A DNA stretch of 64,000 nt from Aestuariivivens marinum (GCF_022662175.1 NZ_JAKMCR010000007.1:1-64000), one strand, 5' to 3'; positions 45,304 through 55,082 are shown, counted from the stretch's first letter. A program made the numbers and translations. Notes: generated from the sequence alone by a model not told the origin.

Positions 45304-48300
45304 TTATTGTTCTTTGTAATATTTCACGAAACCCTTATAGCTAAAAAACCCTAGCAGCCCCACCAATGTAACTGCGATAGCTATAATTTTAAAACTATCT
45401 AATTGCTGTCCAGACTGGTACGAGTGCAATCCTGCTAAATAAAAGTTCACGCCAAAGTAAGTAAAGATTATAAACGAGATGGCTATAACAGAACATAGGT
45501 TAAAAATCCAGCGACCTCTAAGCCCAGGAACCAATCTCATATGTATAACAAAGGCATAAATCATGATACTTATAAGCGCCCAAGTTTCCTTTGGGTCCCA
45601 ACCCCAATAGCGTCCCCAACTTTCGTTGGCCCACATACCACCCAAAAAGTTTCCGATGGTTAACATAACCAAGCCAACGGTTAAAGCCATTTCGTTTACT
45701 ATAGTCAGCTCTTTGATGTTCAAGTCCATCTTTACCTTATTCTTAGCAGTAGTTAACACCATAAGAAATAAAGACACCACACCTAAAATCATACCCAAAG
45801 CAAACGGACCATAACTGGCTACAATAATGGCTACATGTATCATAAGCCAATAACTGTTTAAAACAGGCTGTAAGTTTCCAATGTCGGGATCCATCCATTG
45901 AAAATGCGCCACCATTAATAACATAGAGGTTACAAAAGCGGCAGCAGCCATTGTTAAGCTACTTTTTCTTCCAAAAATCAACCCAAACAACATGGTTGCC
46001 CAGGCCACATATATCATGGACTCGTATGCATTACTCCATGGCGCATGGCCCGATACGTACCAGCGTGTAATTAATCCGGCCAAGTGTAGAACAAACAACC
46101 CAACTATAATCCATTTTAAAACCTTTACAGTTGCTACTATGTACTTACTTTTATCTTTTAATATTTGAACAATGAGTAAAACAAACATTAAGCTACTGGC
46201 ATACATGTACCAGCTAAACAATTTTTTAAAAATATCGTATTTATTGTATAATACTTCAGTATGTATCTTATCGTCATTTAACATAACTTCCGATCCATAT
46301 TTATGTTGGGTTTTCTTAAAAGCATCCAACAGTTTTTCTGCTTCTGAAAAATCTCCGGTTTGTTTGGCCTTATTAAGGGTATACAAATAAGCCTGAAAAC
46401 CATTTTTTATAAAGTTACCATATAACGAATCCTTAATTTTATGGATTCCCATTTTGTAATCGTGAGAGGTAATCCAGGTATTATTTTCGTCATTGGGAAC
46501 AGGAAATAATCGCAACGACATGCCTTCAATTGCATTATAAAGCAAGTTAACCTTATTATAGGCTTGCTGTATTTCTTTTTGATAACCATTGGGCTTGGTC
46601 GTATTAAAGGCGTCTTCTAAATAGGGCTGCAGCTTAAAGTCTCCCCGTTCTGTAAAGAAATCGGCTAAGGTCACATATTTATCCTCTACACTAGTACCTA
46701 TTATATGCCTTATGGTATCGGCCTTTTTCTTTGCCAAATAAATAACCGGTACATTGTACCAGAGCTTTGGACTTTCTTGAATCGATAAAAATACTTGATG
46801 GGCATCAAACCCTCCATAAATGTCATGCTTACTTATTTTTCGAAGCATTTCGGAAGCATAGGTACTCACCGGTTTCATACGTCCGTCATAATCCTGAATT
46901 ACCAAATGGGCAAAACGCTCGGCATGTTCTTTAGGCGTTATGTTCGCTATTAAAATGGAGTCTATCTGTGCCTTTGTGGGTATGTGTTGCCCTTGTGAAT
47001 GCAAGCCGTGGTTATCATCCTTATTTTCTTGATGGCCTTGTGAAAATCCATAAACCCCCAAAAACAACAATAAAATTGTAATAAGTTTTGCCTTTTTGGC
47101 TTTAGCTTTTTTAAGCTGTTTCCTTAAATCTGAAAATCTACTGCCTTTTGTAAATAAAATAGCCAATAAGCCCAAATAGAGCATAAAATAACCAATATAG
47201 GTAAACAAGGTACCCCAATAATCATGATTAACAGAAAGAATAGTTCCCTTTTCATCAGGGAAAAAACTAGATTGAAAAAAACGATACCCTCTATGGTTTA
47301 AAATATTGTTCATGTATATTTTATAATCGAAGGTCCCTTCCTTTTTATCAAAAACCGTCACATCGCTGGAATAGGCTGAATTGATATTGGACCCTGGGAA
47401 TTTATCGGCTACAAAATCATTTAGCTTAATTGAAAAGGGTAACTTTAAGGTCTTGGCTCCATACTTAAAGGCAAAATCGAGACCTCCCAACTTCATTTGC
47501 TTAAAACCATTGTCAATACCTTGTCCGCCCAATAAACCAATACGCTTGCTTTCTCCATTAGTGGTTACTTTTAACACCACCCCATCGGTGTCGTTCTTTA
47601 GAATTTGAGATTTTGGAACGACATCGAAAACACCCTTAATAACAGGTTTAGGAAACACCATTTGCATATTACCAATCACATAGCGCGAACGCAAATGTAA
47701 GGGCTGCAAACTATCCTTAACCAATTGTCCTTTGGTCATTGTAGCCATTGTCATGTACTCCCCTTCAAACGGTGAATTAATACTTAATGAGTCGCCTTGG
47801 TAAGTTATATTTACAGCGCCTTTGGTTGGTTTATTAAGTGCAAAAAGGATATTGTGGATACTGGCTACCTGGCCTACCTTTAAAAAATGGTTGTGTGAAC
47901 CATTGGCTCCAGCCTCTACCATTTTAAGATATGCTTCACCATTCTCATCTGGAATAATATCTTCTTCGGCTCCAACAATAAATTTTTCCAGCTCGATGGT
48001 TACTGGCTGTTTATTATACTTTGTATTTATTTTAAAATGGTTATCCAATCGAGGAGAAAAGTCAACTTCACTTTCAATGGGAAGCCTTTGCGGCAAACCA
48101 TCAATCATATAATCTCCATCAATATAAGTTGTTATATATGTTTTTTGTGACAAAAATGTATTTTTCGTTGCCCCTTCCCTAATGGCCATCATACCTTCAA
48201 AACCTATATATCGTGTGATTAATGCACCAAGCAAAATGAATATAAATGCAAAATGCAGGATAAAAGTTGCCCACTTTTCCTTTTTAAATAAACGATACCT

Positions 48301-48510
48301 AAAAATGTTCCCTATAAAATTAATCACAAAAAACACCATAATAGCCTCGAACCACCAAGCATTGTATATCAAGCTTCTAGAGTAGGGCGTTGGCGAGGTT
48401 TCCTGTCCGGCATCCATGAAAGTACCTGTAGCCATGGCTGCTGCGAAAACAATAAATAAAATAGCGGTAAGTTTTGTAGAAAAAAGAATTTTAGTGAGTT
48501 TTTCTTGCAT
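45304..48510 (-). CDS. ccsBA: Fused cytochrome c maturation protein CcsBA (ResB-CcsA)
   Basis: A 1,068-residue system II haem-handling protein. The N-terminal part (about 1-480) is ResB/CcsB-like with membrane segments near 8-28 and 80-100 and a large periplasmic domain; the C-terminal part (about 800-1068) is CcsA with several helices and the haem-binding WWD motif region WANESWGRYWGWDPKETWAL. It carries haem to periplasmic apocytochromes c. Between the halves is a long soluble stretch (about 490-780) containing THR-like helices that is usual for Bacteroidota forms. It is followed by the DUF922 gene. A truncated haemoglobin gene lies just upstream. Confidence 0.93.
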   Translation of the reverse strand: MQEKLTKILFSTKLTAILFIVFAAAMATGTFMDAGQETSPTPYSRSLIYNAWWFEAIMVFFVINFIGNIFRYRLFKKEKWATFILHFAFIFILLGALITRYIGFEGMMAIREGATKNTFLSQKTYITTYIDGDYMIDGLPQRLPIESEVDFSPRLDNHFKINTKYNKQPVTIELEKFIVGAEEDIIPDENGEAYLKMVEAGANGSHNHFLKVGQVASIHNILFALNKPTKGAVNITYQGDSLSINSPFEGEYMTMATMTKGQLVKDSLQPLHLRSRYVIGNMQMVFPKPVIKGVFDVVPKSQILKNDTDGVVLKVTTNGESKRIGLLGGQGIDNGFKQMKLGGLDFAFKYGAKTLKLPFSIKLNDFVADKFPGSNINSAYSSDVTVFDKKEGTFDYKIYMNNILNHRGYRFFQSSFFPDEKGTILSVNHDYWGTLFTYIGYFMLYLGLLAILFTKGSRFSDLRKQLKKAKAKKAKLITILLLFLGVYGFSQGHQENKDDNHGLHSQGQHIPTKAQIDSILIANITPKEHAERFAHLVIQDYDGRMKPVSTYASEMLRKISKHDIYGGFDAHQVFLSIQESPKLWYNVPVIYLAKKKADTIRHIIGTSVEDKYVTLADFFTERGDFKLQPYLEDAFNTTKPNGYQKEIQQAYNKVNLLYNAIEGMSLRLFPVPNDENNTWITSHDYKMGIHKIKDSLYGNFIKNGFQAYLYTLNKAKQTGDFSEAEKLLDAFKKTQHKYGSEVMLNDDKIHTEVLYNKYDIFKKLFSWYMYASSLMFVLLIVQILKDKSKYIVATVKVLKWIIVGLFVLHLAGLITRWYVSGHAPWSNAYESMIYVAWATMLFGLIFGRKSSLTMAAAAFVTSMLLMVAHFQWMDPDIGNLQPVLNSYWLMIHVAIIVASYGPFALGMILGVVSLFLMVLTTAKNKVKMDLNIKELTIVNEMALTVGLVMLTIGNFLGGMWANESWGRYWGWDPKETWALISIMIYAFVIHMRLVPGLRGRWIFNLCSVIAISFIIFTYFGVNFYLAGLHSYQSGQQLDSFKIIAIAVTLVGLLGFFSYKGFVKYYKEQ

Positions 48511-48728
48511 GATATACCCATTTTAAGGTCGTGCAAATTTACATATTTCAATTTAGTTTAAGATGTTAAAATTAAGTATAGTTAATGATCGTTAGGTAAT
48601 TGACATTTTACAACAAATTCTCAAGTTTTTCCTTTTTATAATTTTTGGGTTTATACAAATTCCCATTAAAGCCTTAAAAATCTATTGAAGTACTCTTAAA
48701 ATAACCTAATACAAAGAACATATTCTAC

Positions 48729-49118
48729 CTAATTACTTCTGGCTTCAAAAATCTTTAAATATAAAAACGTTGCCATTTTTCTAGCCCTACGTTTGGCATT
48801 TTCAGCATAGTCACCTTCAAACAATCCATCAATAGTTTGAATCCATAAATTTAACCAAAGCCCAAAATGACGCTCGGTAATAGCATGGCCATGGGCTTTA
48901 TCAACTTCAACATGTACCTCTAAAGGATTGCCTAAATATCGTGTTTTTAAAAACAGACTAGATTCCCAAAAGGTGGTGAGATTATCTAAATGAACGTCCC
49001 AATCTTTAATGGTTTCATTAAAAAAAGGCCCTAATTCTTTACTAAGCCTTATTTTTTCATAAAATGATGATACCAATAAATAAACATCCTCTCGTGTTTT
49101 TATGTCTTTCTTTTGCAT
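48729..49118 (-). CDS. Group III truncated haemoglobin
   Basis: The predicted 129-residue protein is a small globin. The N-terminal IKTREDVYLLVSSFYEKIR and the distal/proximal regions FFNETIKDWDVHLDNLTTFW and the HAITERHFGLWLNLW helix (with proximal His) fit the trHb group III family. The ATG at 49118 is chosen over an upstream in-frame one at 49244 because the extra 42 residues have no globin similarity. It lies 81 bp from the start of the divergent DUF2520 gene. Roles in NO or oxygen handling are inferred from the family. Confidence 0.88.
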   Translation of the reverse strand: MQKKDIKTREDVYLLVSSFYEKIRLSKELGPFFNETIKDWDVHLDNLTTFWESSLFLKTRYLGNPLEVHVEVDKAHGHAITERHFGLWLNLWIQTIDGLFEGDYAENAKRRARKMATFLYLKIFEARSN

Positions 49119-49199
49119 AAGCACAAATATAGCCTTAATCTCAATTAATAACCCACATAATCGGTTTTTAAATACCGTATTATTACCTATTTTAGCACC

Positions 49200-49967
49200 A
49201 TGATTTCGGTAATCCTTCTTGGCGCCGGTAATGTCGCCACCCATTTATTCAAGGCTTTAAAAAAAGCTGAAAATATAACTGTTACACAATGGTATAATAG
49301 GCGATTTAAATCCATTAGTATTTATCAGAACACTATTGAAGTTACTGATAACTTAAACGCTTTAAAAGAAGCCGACATCTATATTCTAGCAGTAAGTGAT
49401 GATGCCATTGCCGAATTATCATCCCAACTACCTTTTGAAAATAGGCTGGTACTGCACACATCAGGTAGTGTAAACGTACATGATATGGACAAGAAAAACC
49501 GACGTGGTGTACTATATCCGCTCCAAACCTTTAGCAAAAATGCTGAAATTGACTTTAGCAATGTGCCTATATGTATTGAAACGCTCCATAAACCAGATTA
49601 CCATACGGTAAAGCAATTGGCTATTGGCTTAGGCAGTCCAACAAAGAAAGTGAATAGTGACCAACGAAGGGCATTACATATGGCGGCCGTTTTTGTTAAT
49701 AATTTCACCAATCAGTTATACCGTATCGGACATGAAATTACCGAAACCCAGGGTGCTGAATTCGAGCTTTTAAAACCGCTCATTATGGAAACCGCAAAAA
49801 AAGTGCAGACCATCTCGCCCTATATGGCTCAAACGGGGCCTGCAAAACGAGGTGATGAAAACACCATTAAAATACACTTAAATCAGTTGACCAACAAACA
49901 GCATCAAGAGATTTATAAACTGCTAACCTCATCAATCCAACAAACACATGGAAGAAAAAAGCTATAA
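49200..49967 (+). CDS. DUF2520 Rossmann-fold oxidoreductase-like protein
   Basis: A 255-residue protein with an N-terminal nucleotide-binding motif (LLGAGNVATHLFKAL), a Rossmann-like domain resembling NADP oxidoreductases, and a C-terminal DUF2520 helical domain (about 130-240) with DQRRALHMAAVFVNNF and GPAKRGDENTI. Family members look like F420/NADP-dependent reductases but their substrate is unknown. It opens a long plus-strand block and overlaps kdsC by 20 bp, implying co-translation. Confidence 0.87.
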   Translation: MISVILLGAGNVATHLFKALKKAENITVTQWYNRRFKSISIYQNTIEVTDNLNALKEADIYILAVSDDAIAELSSQLPFENRLVLHTSGSVNVHDMDKKNRRGVLYPLQTFSKNAEIDFSNVPICIETLHKPDYHTVKQLAIGLGSPTKKVNSDQRRALHMAAVFVNNFTNQLYRIGHEITETQGAEFELLKPLIMETAKKVQTISPYMAQTGPAKRGDENTIKIHLNQLTNKQHQEIYKLLTSSIQQTHGRKKL

Positions 49968-50478
49968 AGAATATTTAGAACACATTACCACCTTCATTTT
50001 TGATGTTGATGGTGTTTTAACTGATGGGTCGGTTATTATAGCCACTAATGGCGATATGCTTAGGACTATGAATATAAAAGATGGTTACGCCATTAAAACT
50101 GCTATTAATAAAGGCTATAACATTTGCATTATATCAGGTGGAACGAATGAAGGTGTGCGTTTACGCTTAAAAGGCTTAGGCGTTAAAGATATTTATTTGG
50201 GCGCCCATAACAAAATTGAGCAGCTTAATGACTACTTAAATAAAAATAGTATTAAACGGGAAAATGTGCTGTACATGGGTGATGATGTTCCCGATTATCC
50301 AGTTATGAAAATGATTGGTCTTCCTTGTTGTCCGCAAGATGCAGTACCTGAAATAAAGGCCATTTGCAAATATATTTCACATAAAAAAGGAGGTAAAGGC
50401 GCCGCTCGTGATGTTATTGAACAAGTTATGAAAGTACAAGGTAAATGGAACGGCAATTATGATGCAAAATACGACTAG
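49948..50478 (+). CDS. kdsC: KdsC-type 3-deoxy-manno-octulosonate-8-phosphate phosphatase
   Basis: The 176-residue HAD phosphatase lacks a cap domain, as in KdsC. Motif I is FIFDVDGVLTDGS, motif II is CIISGGTNEGVRLRL, motif III/IV is VLYMGDDVPDYPVMKMIGLP. It hydrolyses KDO 8-phosphate, a step in making KDO for lipopolysaccharide. Other KDO genes are not in the window, so the name rests on family resemblance. It overlaps the upstream DUF2520 gene by 20 bp. Confidence 0.85.
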   Translation: MEEKSYKEYLEHITTFIFDVDGVLTDGSVIIATNGDMLRTMNIKDGYAIKTAINKGYNICIISGGTNEGVRLRLKGLGVKDIYLGAHNKIEQLNDYLNKNSIKRENVLYMGDDVPDYPVMKMIGLPCCPQDAVPEIKAICKYISHKKGGKGAARDVIEQVMKVQGKWNGNYDAKYD

Positions 50479-50510
50479 TTTTTAATCACAGTAAACATTA
50501 ATAAGCTTAT

Positions 50511-50824
50511 TTGACCCGAAATAAAAGAAGACATAGAACAGGCTTTGGATATATTGGATTTGGCAACAACCATAACGTGTTTAACCAAACCAATAACAAA
50601 GCATTTTCTTCTTTAAAAGACAAGCTAAATAAAGAAACCTATTACCGTTTTCAGCTTCACTTCTCACACCATAAGCTTACCCATGCCGAAAGACAGTTAA
50701 TTAAAAATAAAATAAGAAAATCGGAAAAAAAAAAATACGAAAAGCTTTTATCTTCTTTGGTATCGCTATGCTGATTTTAGGTTATTTTATTAAATTGGCT
50801 CTCGATAATTTTGTTTCACGATAA
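50511..50824 (+). pseudogene. Small single-membrane-segment protein, frame interrupted at an A11 tract
   Basis: A frame from TTG 50511 encodes 87 residues ending at 50774 (soluble, Lys/His-rich: GFGYIGFGNNHNVFN, FQLHFSHHKLTHAERQLIKN). At 50725-50735 lies a run of 11 A. In the -1 frame just after it the text continues as AFIFFGIAMLILGYFIKLAL and on to a stop at 50824, a good membrane helix. With one extra A, or a -1 slip of ribosome or polymerase, a single about 104-residue protein with a C-terminal membrane anchor would result. It may be a genuine slippage product, phase-variable gene, or sequencing error. No named family recognised. Confidence 0.7.
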
Positions 50825-50859
50825 TAATTGTTGAACAGGTTATACTAAAACCTAAAACC

Positions 50860-51774
50860 TTGAACTTCTTTAACCTTATTCGTTATAAAAACTTATTAGT
50901 GATAGTCCTAACACAATTACTGGTAAAATATGCAGTTTTAGAACCTTTTGGAGTTAATACCAGCTTAGATATTTTTAGCATTTCTTTATTGATACTTTCT
51001 ACGGTTTGTATTGCTGCTGCCGGAAACATTATAAACGACATGTACGATGTGGAAACCGATACTATAAACAAACCAAGTAAGGTTATTATAGGTAAACACA
51101 TTTCAGAAAAAGCAGCATTTAATCTGTTTGTTGCGTTAAATCTGGTTGGCGTTTGCATTGGATTTTATATATCCCATCTTCTTGGAAAAAGTGCTTTTTT
51201 TTCGGTATTTGTCATTATTTCAGCATTGCTTTATGTCTATGCCAATTATTTAAAACGTCTGTTTTTAATAGGCAATATTGTTATCTCCATTTTGGTGGCA
51301 TTAAGCCTTTTAATCATAGGCCTATTTGACCTCCTTCCAGGAATCACGCCCGAAAACCAACATATTCAGTTATCCGTTTTTAAAATCATATTCTATTATG
51401 CGACATTTGCCTTCATTATTAACTTAACACGTGAAATGGTAAAAGATATTGAAGATATTGAAGGAGATTCCAAATCGGGCATGCTCACCTTGCCCATTGT
51501 TATAGGCGCGACCAAAGCCAAACGTGTGGTTTTTGCACTAATAGTTATTACCATAATCACCATTTCATATTATGTAATCCATTTACTGTACAAAAACCTT
51601 ATCGCCTCAGGTTATTTTTTACTATTCATCATCGGTCCATTGATTTATATTTCTATTAAATCATTAAGTGCATCGACAAAACAGCACTTTCACCATATAA
51701 GTACTGTACTGAAACTGGTTATGGTTTTTGGATTACTTTCTTTACTTTTATACAAGTATATCCTTTTAAAATAA
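50860..51774 (+). CDS. UbiA-family prenyltransferase, geranylgeranylglycerol-phosphate type
   Basis: A 304-residue integral membrane protein with about nine helices. The two Asp-rich motifs are NIINDMYDVETDTINKP (residues about 63-79) and DIEDIEGDSKSGM around 197. Subfamily features match proteins annotated in Bacteroidota as geranylgeranylglycerol-phosphate geranylgeranyltransferase, related to archaeal lipid synthases; the actual acceptor in bacteria is uncertain. TTG at 50860 is the likely start. Its stop overlaps the maf ATG by one base. Confidence 0.85.
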   Translation: MNFFNLIRYKNLLVIVLTQLLVKYAVLEPFGVNTSLDIFSISLLILSTVCIAAAGNIINDMYDVETDTINKPSKVIIGKHISEKAAFNLFVALNLVGVCIGFYISHLLGKSAFFSVFVIISALLYVYANYLKRLFLIGNIVISILVALSLLIIGLFDLLPGITPENQHIQLSVFKIIFYYATFAFIINLTREMVKDIEDIEGDSKSGMLTLPIVIGATKAKRVVFALIVITIITISYYVIHLLYKNLIASGYFLLFIIGPLIYISIKSLSASTKQHFHHISTVLKLVMVFGLLSLLLYKYILLK

Positions 51775-52367
51775 TGCTTAACGACAACCTAAAAAACCAT
51801 CATATTATATTAGCTTCAGGTTCGCCAAGACGACAGGAATTTTTTAAAAATTTAGGACTCGATGTTGAAATTCGTTTAAAACCTATCGATGAAACCTATC
51901 CCGATAGGTTGGCCCATTTTGAAATCAGTAACTATCTGGCACAATTAAAGGCGATACCGTTTAAAGGTGAATTACAAACCAATGACATCCTAATAACCAG
52001 CGATACTATTGTTTGGCACAATAACATGGCTTTAGGAAAGCCAAAAGATAAAAACGAAGCTTTCAAAATATTAAAATCATTAAGCAATAAAACCCATGAG
52101 GTAATTACATCGGTTTGCTTTACTACACCTACTTTTGAAAAAACTGTTCACGACATCACAAAAGTGACCTTTAAAGCATTATCTGATGACGAAATAGACT
52201 ATTACATCGAAACCTGTAAACCTTTTGATAAAGCAGGAGCTTATGGTGTACAGGAATGGATAGGACAAATTGGGGTTACCCAACTGGAAGGTTCTTATTT
52301 TAATGTTATGGGACTCCCTACCCATCTTGTTTACAAAACCTTAAACGATATTGCATTAGCGTCTTAA
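51774..52367 (+). CDS. maf: Maf-like nucleotide pyrophosphatase
   Basis: The 197-residue protein has the Maf start motif IILASGSPRRQEFFKNLG and the conserved TSDTIVW, GKPKDKNEA and KAGAYGVQEW motifs. Maf proteins hydrolyse modified or non-canonical NTPs (dTTP/UTP-type in some groups). It overlaps the UbiA stop by one base and is followed 28 bp later by a conserved lipoprotein gene; both are likely in one transcript. Confidence 0.93.
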   Translation: MLNDNLKNHHIILASGSPRRQEFFKNLGLDVEIRLKPIDETYPDRLAHFEISNYLAQLKAIPFKGELQTNDILITSDTIVWHNNMALGKPKDKNEAFKILKSLSNKTHEVITSVCFTTPTFEKTVHDITKVTFKALSDDEIDYYIETCKPFDKAGAYGVQEWIGQIGVTQLEGSYFNVMGLPTHLVYKTLNDIALAS

Positions 52368-52395
52368 GTTTATAACTTTACGAAAAACAAATAAC

Positions 52396-53343
52396 ATGTT
52401 AAAAAACATTGGCATAACCAAAATATTATGTTGTAGTACACTCGGCTTAATTACATTATTTACCTCTTGTAAAAAAGCAACTCCAAAAAAGATGCTGGCA
52501 AAAAACTGGGAAACAGAGTTTATCGTTCGTAAAGATTTTAATGGAGGTACATTATCTAAAGCATTCAAGAACTATTGGTATTCCGGCGAAGCAGAAATTT
52601 CCTCTTACAATCTGGAACAAGCCCGCTATGGTGAAATAAGACAGGGGAAAGCCGTTTTAATCTATGTTACCGAAGATTTCTTAAATAATAAACAAGTGAA
52701 AGCCGAAAGCAGTAACAGCAATAGCATACCCGTTTTAAAATTAAATGCCACTAAAAAATTCAATACGGGCATTTATCCGTATACTGTGATGCAAAGTACC
52801 TTTTACCCTGTATCAAATACCTCTCATGCCCTAAAGGTATCAAGTTCTATGCAAGAATGGTGTGGTCATGTATATACCCAACTCAATAACAGGGATCAAT
52901 TTGAAGTGACCTCCCACTCCTATTTTGAAAATGAAGCCGACCAACATTTTAAGATGCATAAAACCATTTTAGAAAATCAACTATGGACACAATTGCGTAT
53001 CGATCCACAATCTCTGCCAATTGGTGACCAACAAATCGTTCCCGCTTTCGAATTTGCTAGGCTACGCCATGTTCCCATTAAAGCTTATAAAGCCAACACA
53101 ATATTAAAAAACAATACCTATACTATAAACTATCTCGATTTAAACCGAACACTTAGCATCACTTTTAATCCTATGTTTCCATATGATATTCTGGAATGGA
53201 AAGAAACATATAAAAGTGGTTTTGGATCTAATGCAAAAATGTTAACCACAAAAGCAACAAAATTAAAGACCATAAAATCGGCTTATTGGCAAAAAAATAG
53301 AAATTTTGATGAAGTGTTAAGGGATACACTTCTACTGGACTAG
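52396..53343 (+). CDS. Conserved lipoprotein of unknown function
   Basis: A 315-residue protein with a lipoprotein signal (CCSTLGLITLFTSC) and a folded beta-rich body, including SKAFKNYWYSGEAEISSYNL, STFYPVSNTSHALKVSSSMQEW and EFARLRHVPIKAYK. It is common beside maf in Flavobacteriaceae and sometimes mislabelled as Maf, but it has none of the Maf motifs. I do not recognise a functional family. Position in the operon may only reflect conserved gene order. Confidence 0.75.
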   Translation: MLKNIGITKILCCSTLGLITLFTSCKKATPKKMLAKNWETEFIVRKDFNGGTLSKAFKNYWYSGEAEISSYNLEQARYGEIRQGKAVLIYVTEDFLNNKQVKAESSNSNSIPVLKLNATKKFNTGIYPYTVMQSTFYPVSNTSHALKVSSSMQEWCGHVYTQLNNRDQFEVTSHSYFENEADQHFKMHKTILENQLWTQLRIDPQSLPIGDQQIVPAFEFARLRHVPIKAYKANTILKNNTYTINYLDLNRTLSITFNPMFPYDILEWKETYKSGFGSNAKMLTTKATKLKTIKSAYWQKNRNFDEVLRDTLLLD

Positions 53344-53351
53344 AATCTGTT

Positions 53352-53359
53352 TATCTTTG
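53352..53359 (+). promoter_or_regulatory. Putative -7 element of the MscS-domain gene
   Basis: TATCTTTG fits TAnnTTTG and sits 29 bp before the ATG, implying an internal promoter in the block. Confidence 0.4.
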
Positions 53360-53387
53360 TTAATATTTAACTTATTATTCAAAAATA

Positions 53388-53936
53388 ATGTCTTCCGAAG
53401 AATTAACTCTTTTTGAAACACCAATAGGCAAGCTTATAATAACTGGCATAGTTATTATATCACTTTTAATTATTAGAGCTATAAGCAACTTGGCCATTGC
53501 TAAAGTTGCTCGGAAAAATGGTATCAATGAGGCTCGTATTAGACTTATGCAACGTTATGTAACGGTGGCCTTATTTTTAATTGTCCTCTTGTTAGAAGCC
53601 TTAATATTTGGTACTGATCTTAATGATTTAGCCCTGGTTTTTTCTTCTGTTTTTGCTGTTTTGGGCGTTGGCTTATTTGCCATTTGGTCCATTTTAAGCA
53701 ATGTTACCTCAGGTATTATTATGTTCTTTAATTTTCCCTATAAAGTGGGCGATAAAATTGAAATACACGACAAGGATTTCCCTATAACAGCGATTATTGA
53801 AGATATAAGGGCCTTTCAAATCCATTTACGACTGGAAAACGGTGATTTAGTTACCTATCCTAACAATTTAATGCTTCAAAAAGCCGTTACGCTACTTAAA
53901 AAAGATGCTATTGAAGATGATGGTGAGGCTGTATAA
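53388..53936 (+). CDS. Small MscS-domain mechanosensitive channel protein
   Basis: The 182-residue protein has two or three membrane helices and an MscS pore-lining helix with the pattern GVGLFAIWSILSNVTSGIIMF, followed by a short beta domain YKVGDKIEI. At this size it lacks the large C-terminal vestibule of E. coli MscS. Such small members are common in Bacteroidota and probably gate solute release under osmotic stress. It is 37 bp before corA and likely co-expressed. Confidence 0.88.
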   Translation: MSSEELTLFETPIGKLIITGIVIISLLIIRAISNLAIAKVARKNGINEARIRLMQRYVTVALFLIVLLLEALIFGTDLNDLALVFSSVFAVLGVGLFAIWSILSNVTSGIIMFFNFPYKVGDKIEIHDKDFPITAIIEDIRAFQIHLRLENGDLVTYPNNLMLQKAVTLLKKDAIEDDGEAV

Positions 53937-53972
53937 ATATTTTTTATATTTATAACAGTTTAGATTTTCAAA

Positions 53973-55040
53973 ATGGCAAAAAAGAGAACCCATCTATTTA
54001 AAAAGAAACTAGGACAAATTCCAGGCAGTATTATTTATACGGGTGAACGGGCCAAGGAAAAACTATTTATTGAAGTTTTTGATTATAACAAGGACCAGTA
54101 CATTGAAAAGGAACTTCAAACGGTTGAGGAAAGTTTCGATTTTAAACTTTCAGACTCTACAACCTGGATTAACTTAAACGGGTTAAATCATGTTAGTGCC
54201 ATTGAAACCTTGGGCGAAAATTATAATTTACACCCTTTGGTTTTAGAAGATATTGTAAACATTTCCCAGCGGCCAAAAATTGATGAACATGAAGGTTATC
54301 TATTCATTGTGGTGAAGATGCTATATTACGATAGCAATGAAAGAATGGTATCTGAACAGGTTAGCTTTGTTCTGGGGAAGCATTATGTTCTTACCTTTCA
54401 AGAAGCAGAAGGCGATGTTTTTGATGGGGTTCGTGATCGTATAAGACAGGCAAAGGGGCGGGTAAGAAACATGCAGGCCGATTACCTGCTTTACATTCTT
54501 ATGGATGCTATTGTTGACCACTATTTTAGTGTGATTGAACTCTTGGGCAATAAGATTGAAGATTTGGAATCGGATATTTTTACAGGCAATATCAACGATG
54601 ATGCTACCAAAAACATTCAAAATTTAAAACGGGAAATCCTCAGGGTACGCCGCTCTATTTTTCCACTTCGTGAAGTCATCAACCGTATAGAAAAAAATGA
54701 AAACACCCTCATCCATAAAAAAACCATTACCTACTACAGGGATATTTACGACCATTTAATACAGGTTTCAGAGAACATAGATATTTACCGTGAAATGATT
54801 TGGAGCTTAATGGATATGTACATGACCACGATAAGCAATAAAATGAATGAGGTGATGAAAGTACTTACCATTATGGCCTCTATTTTTATTCCACTCACCT
54901 TTATTGCCGGTATTTATGGTATGAATTTCAATTACATACCCGAACTACAATTTAAATATGGGTATTTTACTGTTTGGGGGGTTATGATTGTGATATTTCT
55001 GGCCATGCTCTATTATTTTAAAAGGAAAAAATGGTTATGA
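53973..55040 (+). CDS. corA: CorA-family Mg2+/Co2+ transporter
   Basis: A 355-residue pentameric channel protein. The soluble N-terminal domain (about 1-290) has GLNHVSAIETLGENYNLHPLVLEDI; the two C-terminal membrane helices flank the signature IYGMNFNYIPELQFKYGYF, which contains the GMN selectivity motif. It imports Mg2+ or Co2+. It follows the MscS-like gene directly. No M-box or other riboswitch is visible in the 36-bp gap. Confidence 0.96.
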   Translation: MAKKRTHLFKKKLGQIPGSIIYTGERAKEKLFIEVFDYNKDQYIEKELQTVEESFDFKLSDSTTWINLNGLNHVSAIETLGENYNLHPLVLEDIVNISQRPKIDEHEGYLFIVVKMLYYDSNERMVSEQVSFVLGKHYVLTFQEAEGDVFDGVRDRIRQAKGRVRNMQADYLLYILMDAIVDHYFSVIELLGNKIEDLESDIFTGNINDDATKNIQNLKREILRVRRSIFPLREVINRIEKNENTLIHKKTITYYRDIYDHLIQVSENIDIYREMIWSLMDMYMTTISNKMNEVMKVLTIMASIFIPLTFIAGIYGMNFNYIPELQFKYGYFTVWGVMIVIFLAMLYYFKRKKWL

Positions 55041-55082
55041 TTTTTAAGTTAAAGAAACATTAAAAGCCTGCTAATCTCTCCA

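Noticed and set aside
49119-49244. Longer N terminus for the truncated haemoglobin
   Set aside because: The extra 42 residues lack globin similarity and cross the start of the divergent DUF2520 gene; the ATG at 49118 fits the family.
52396-53343. Second Maf-like protein
   Set aside because: The ASGSPRR and other Maf motifs are absent; it is an unrelated lipoprotein that commonly neighbours maf.
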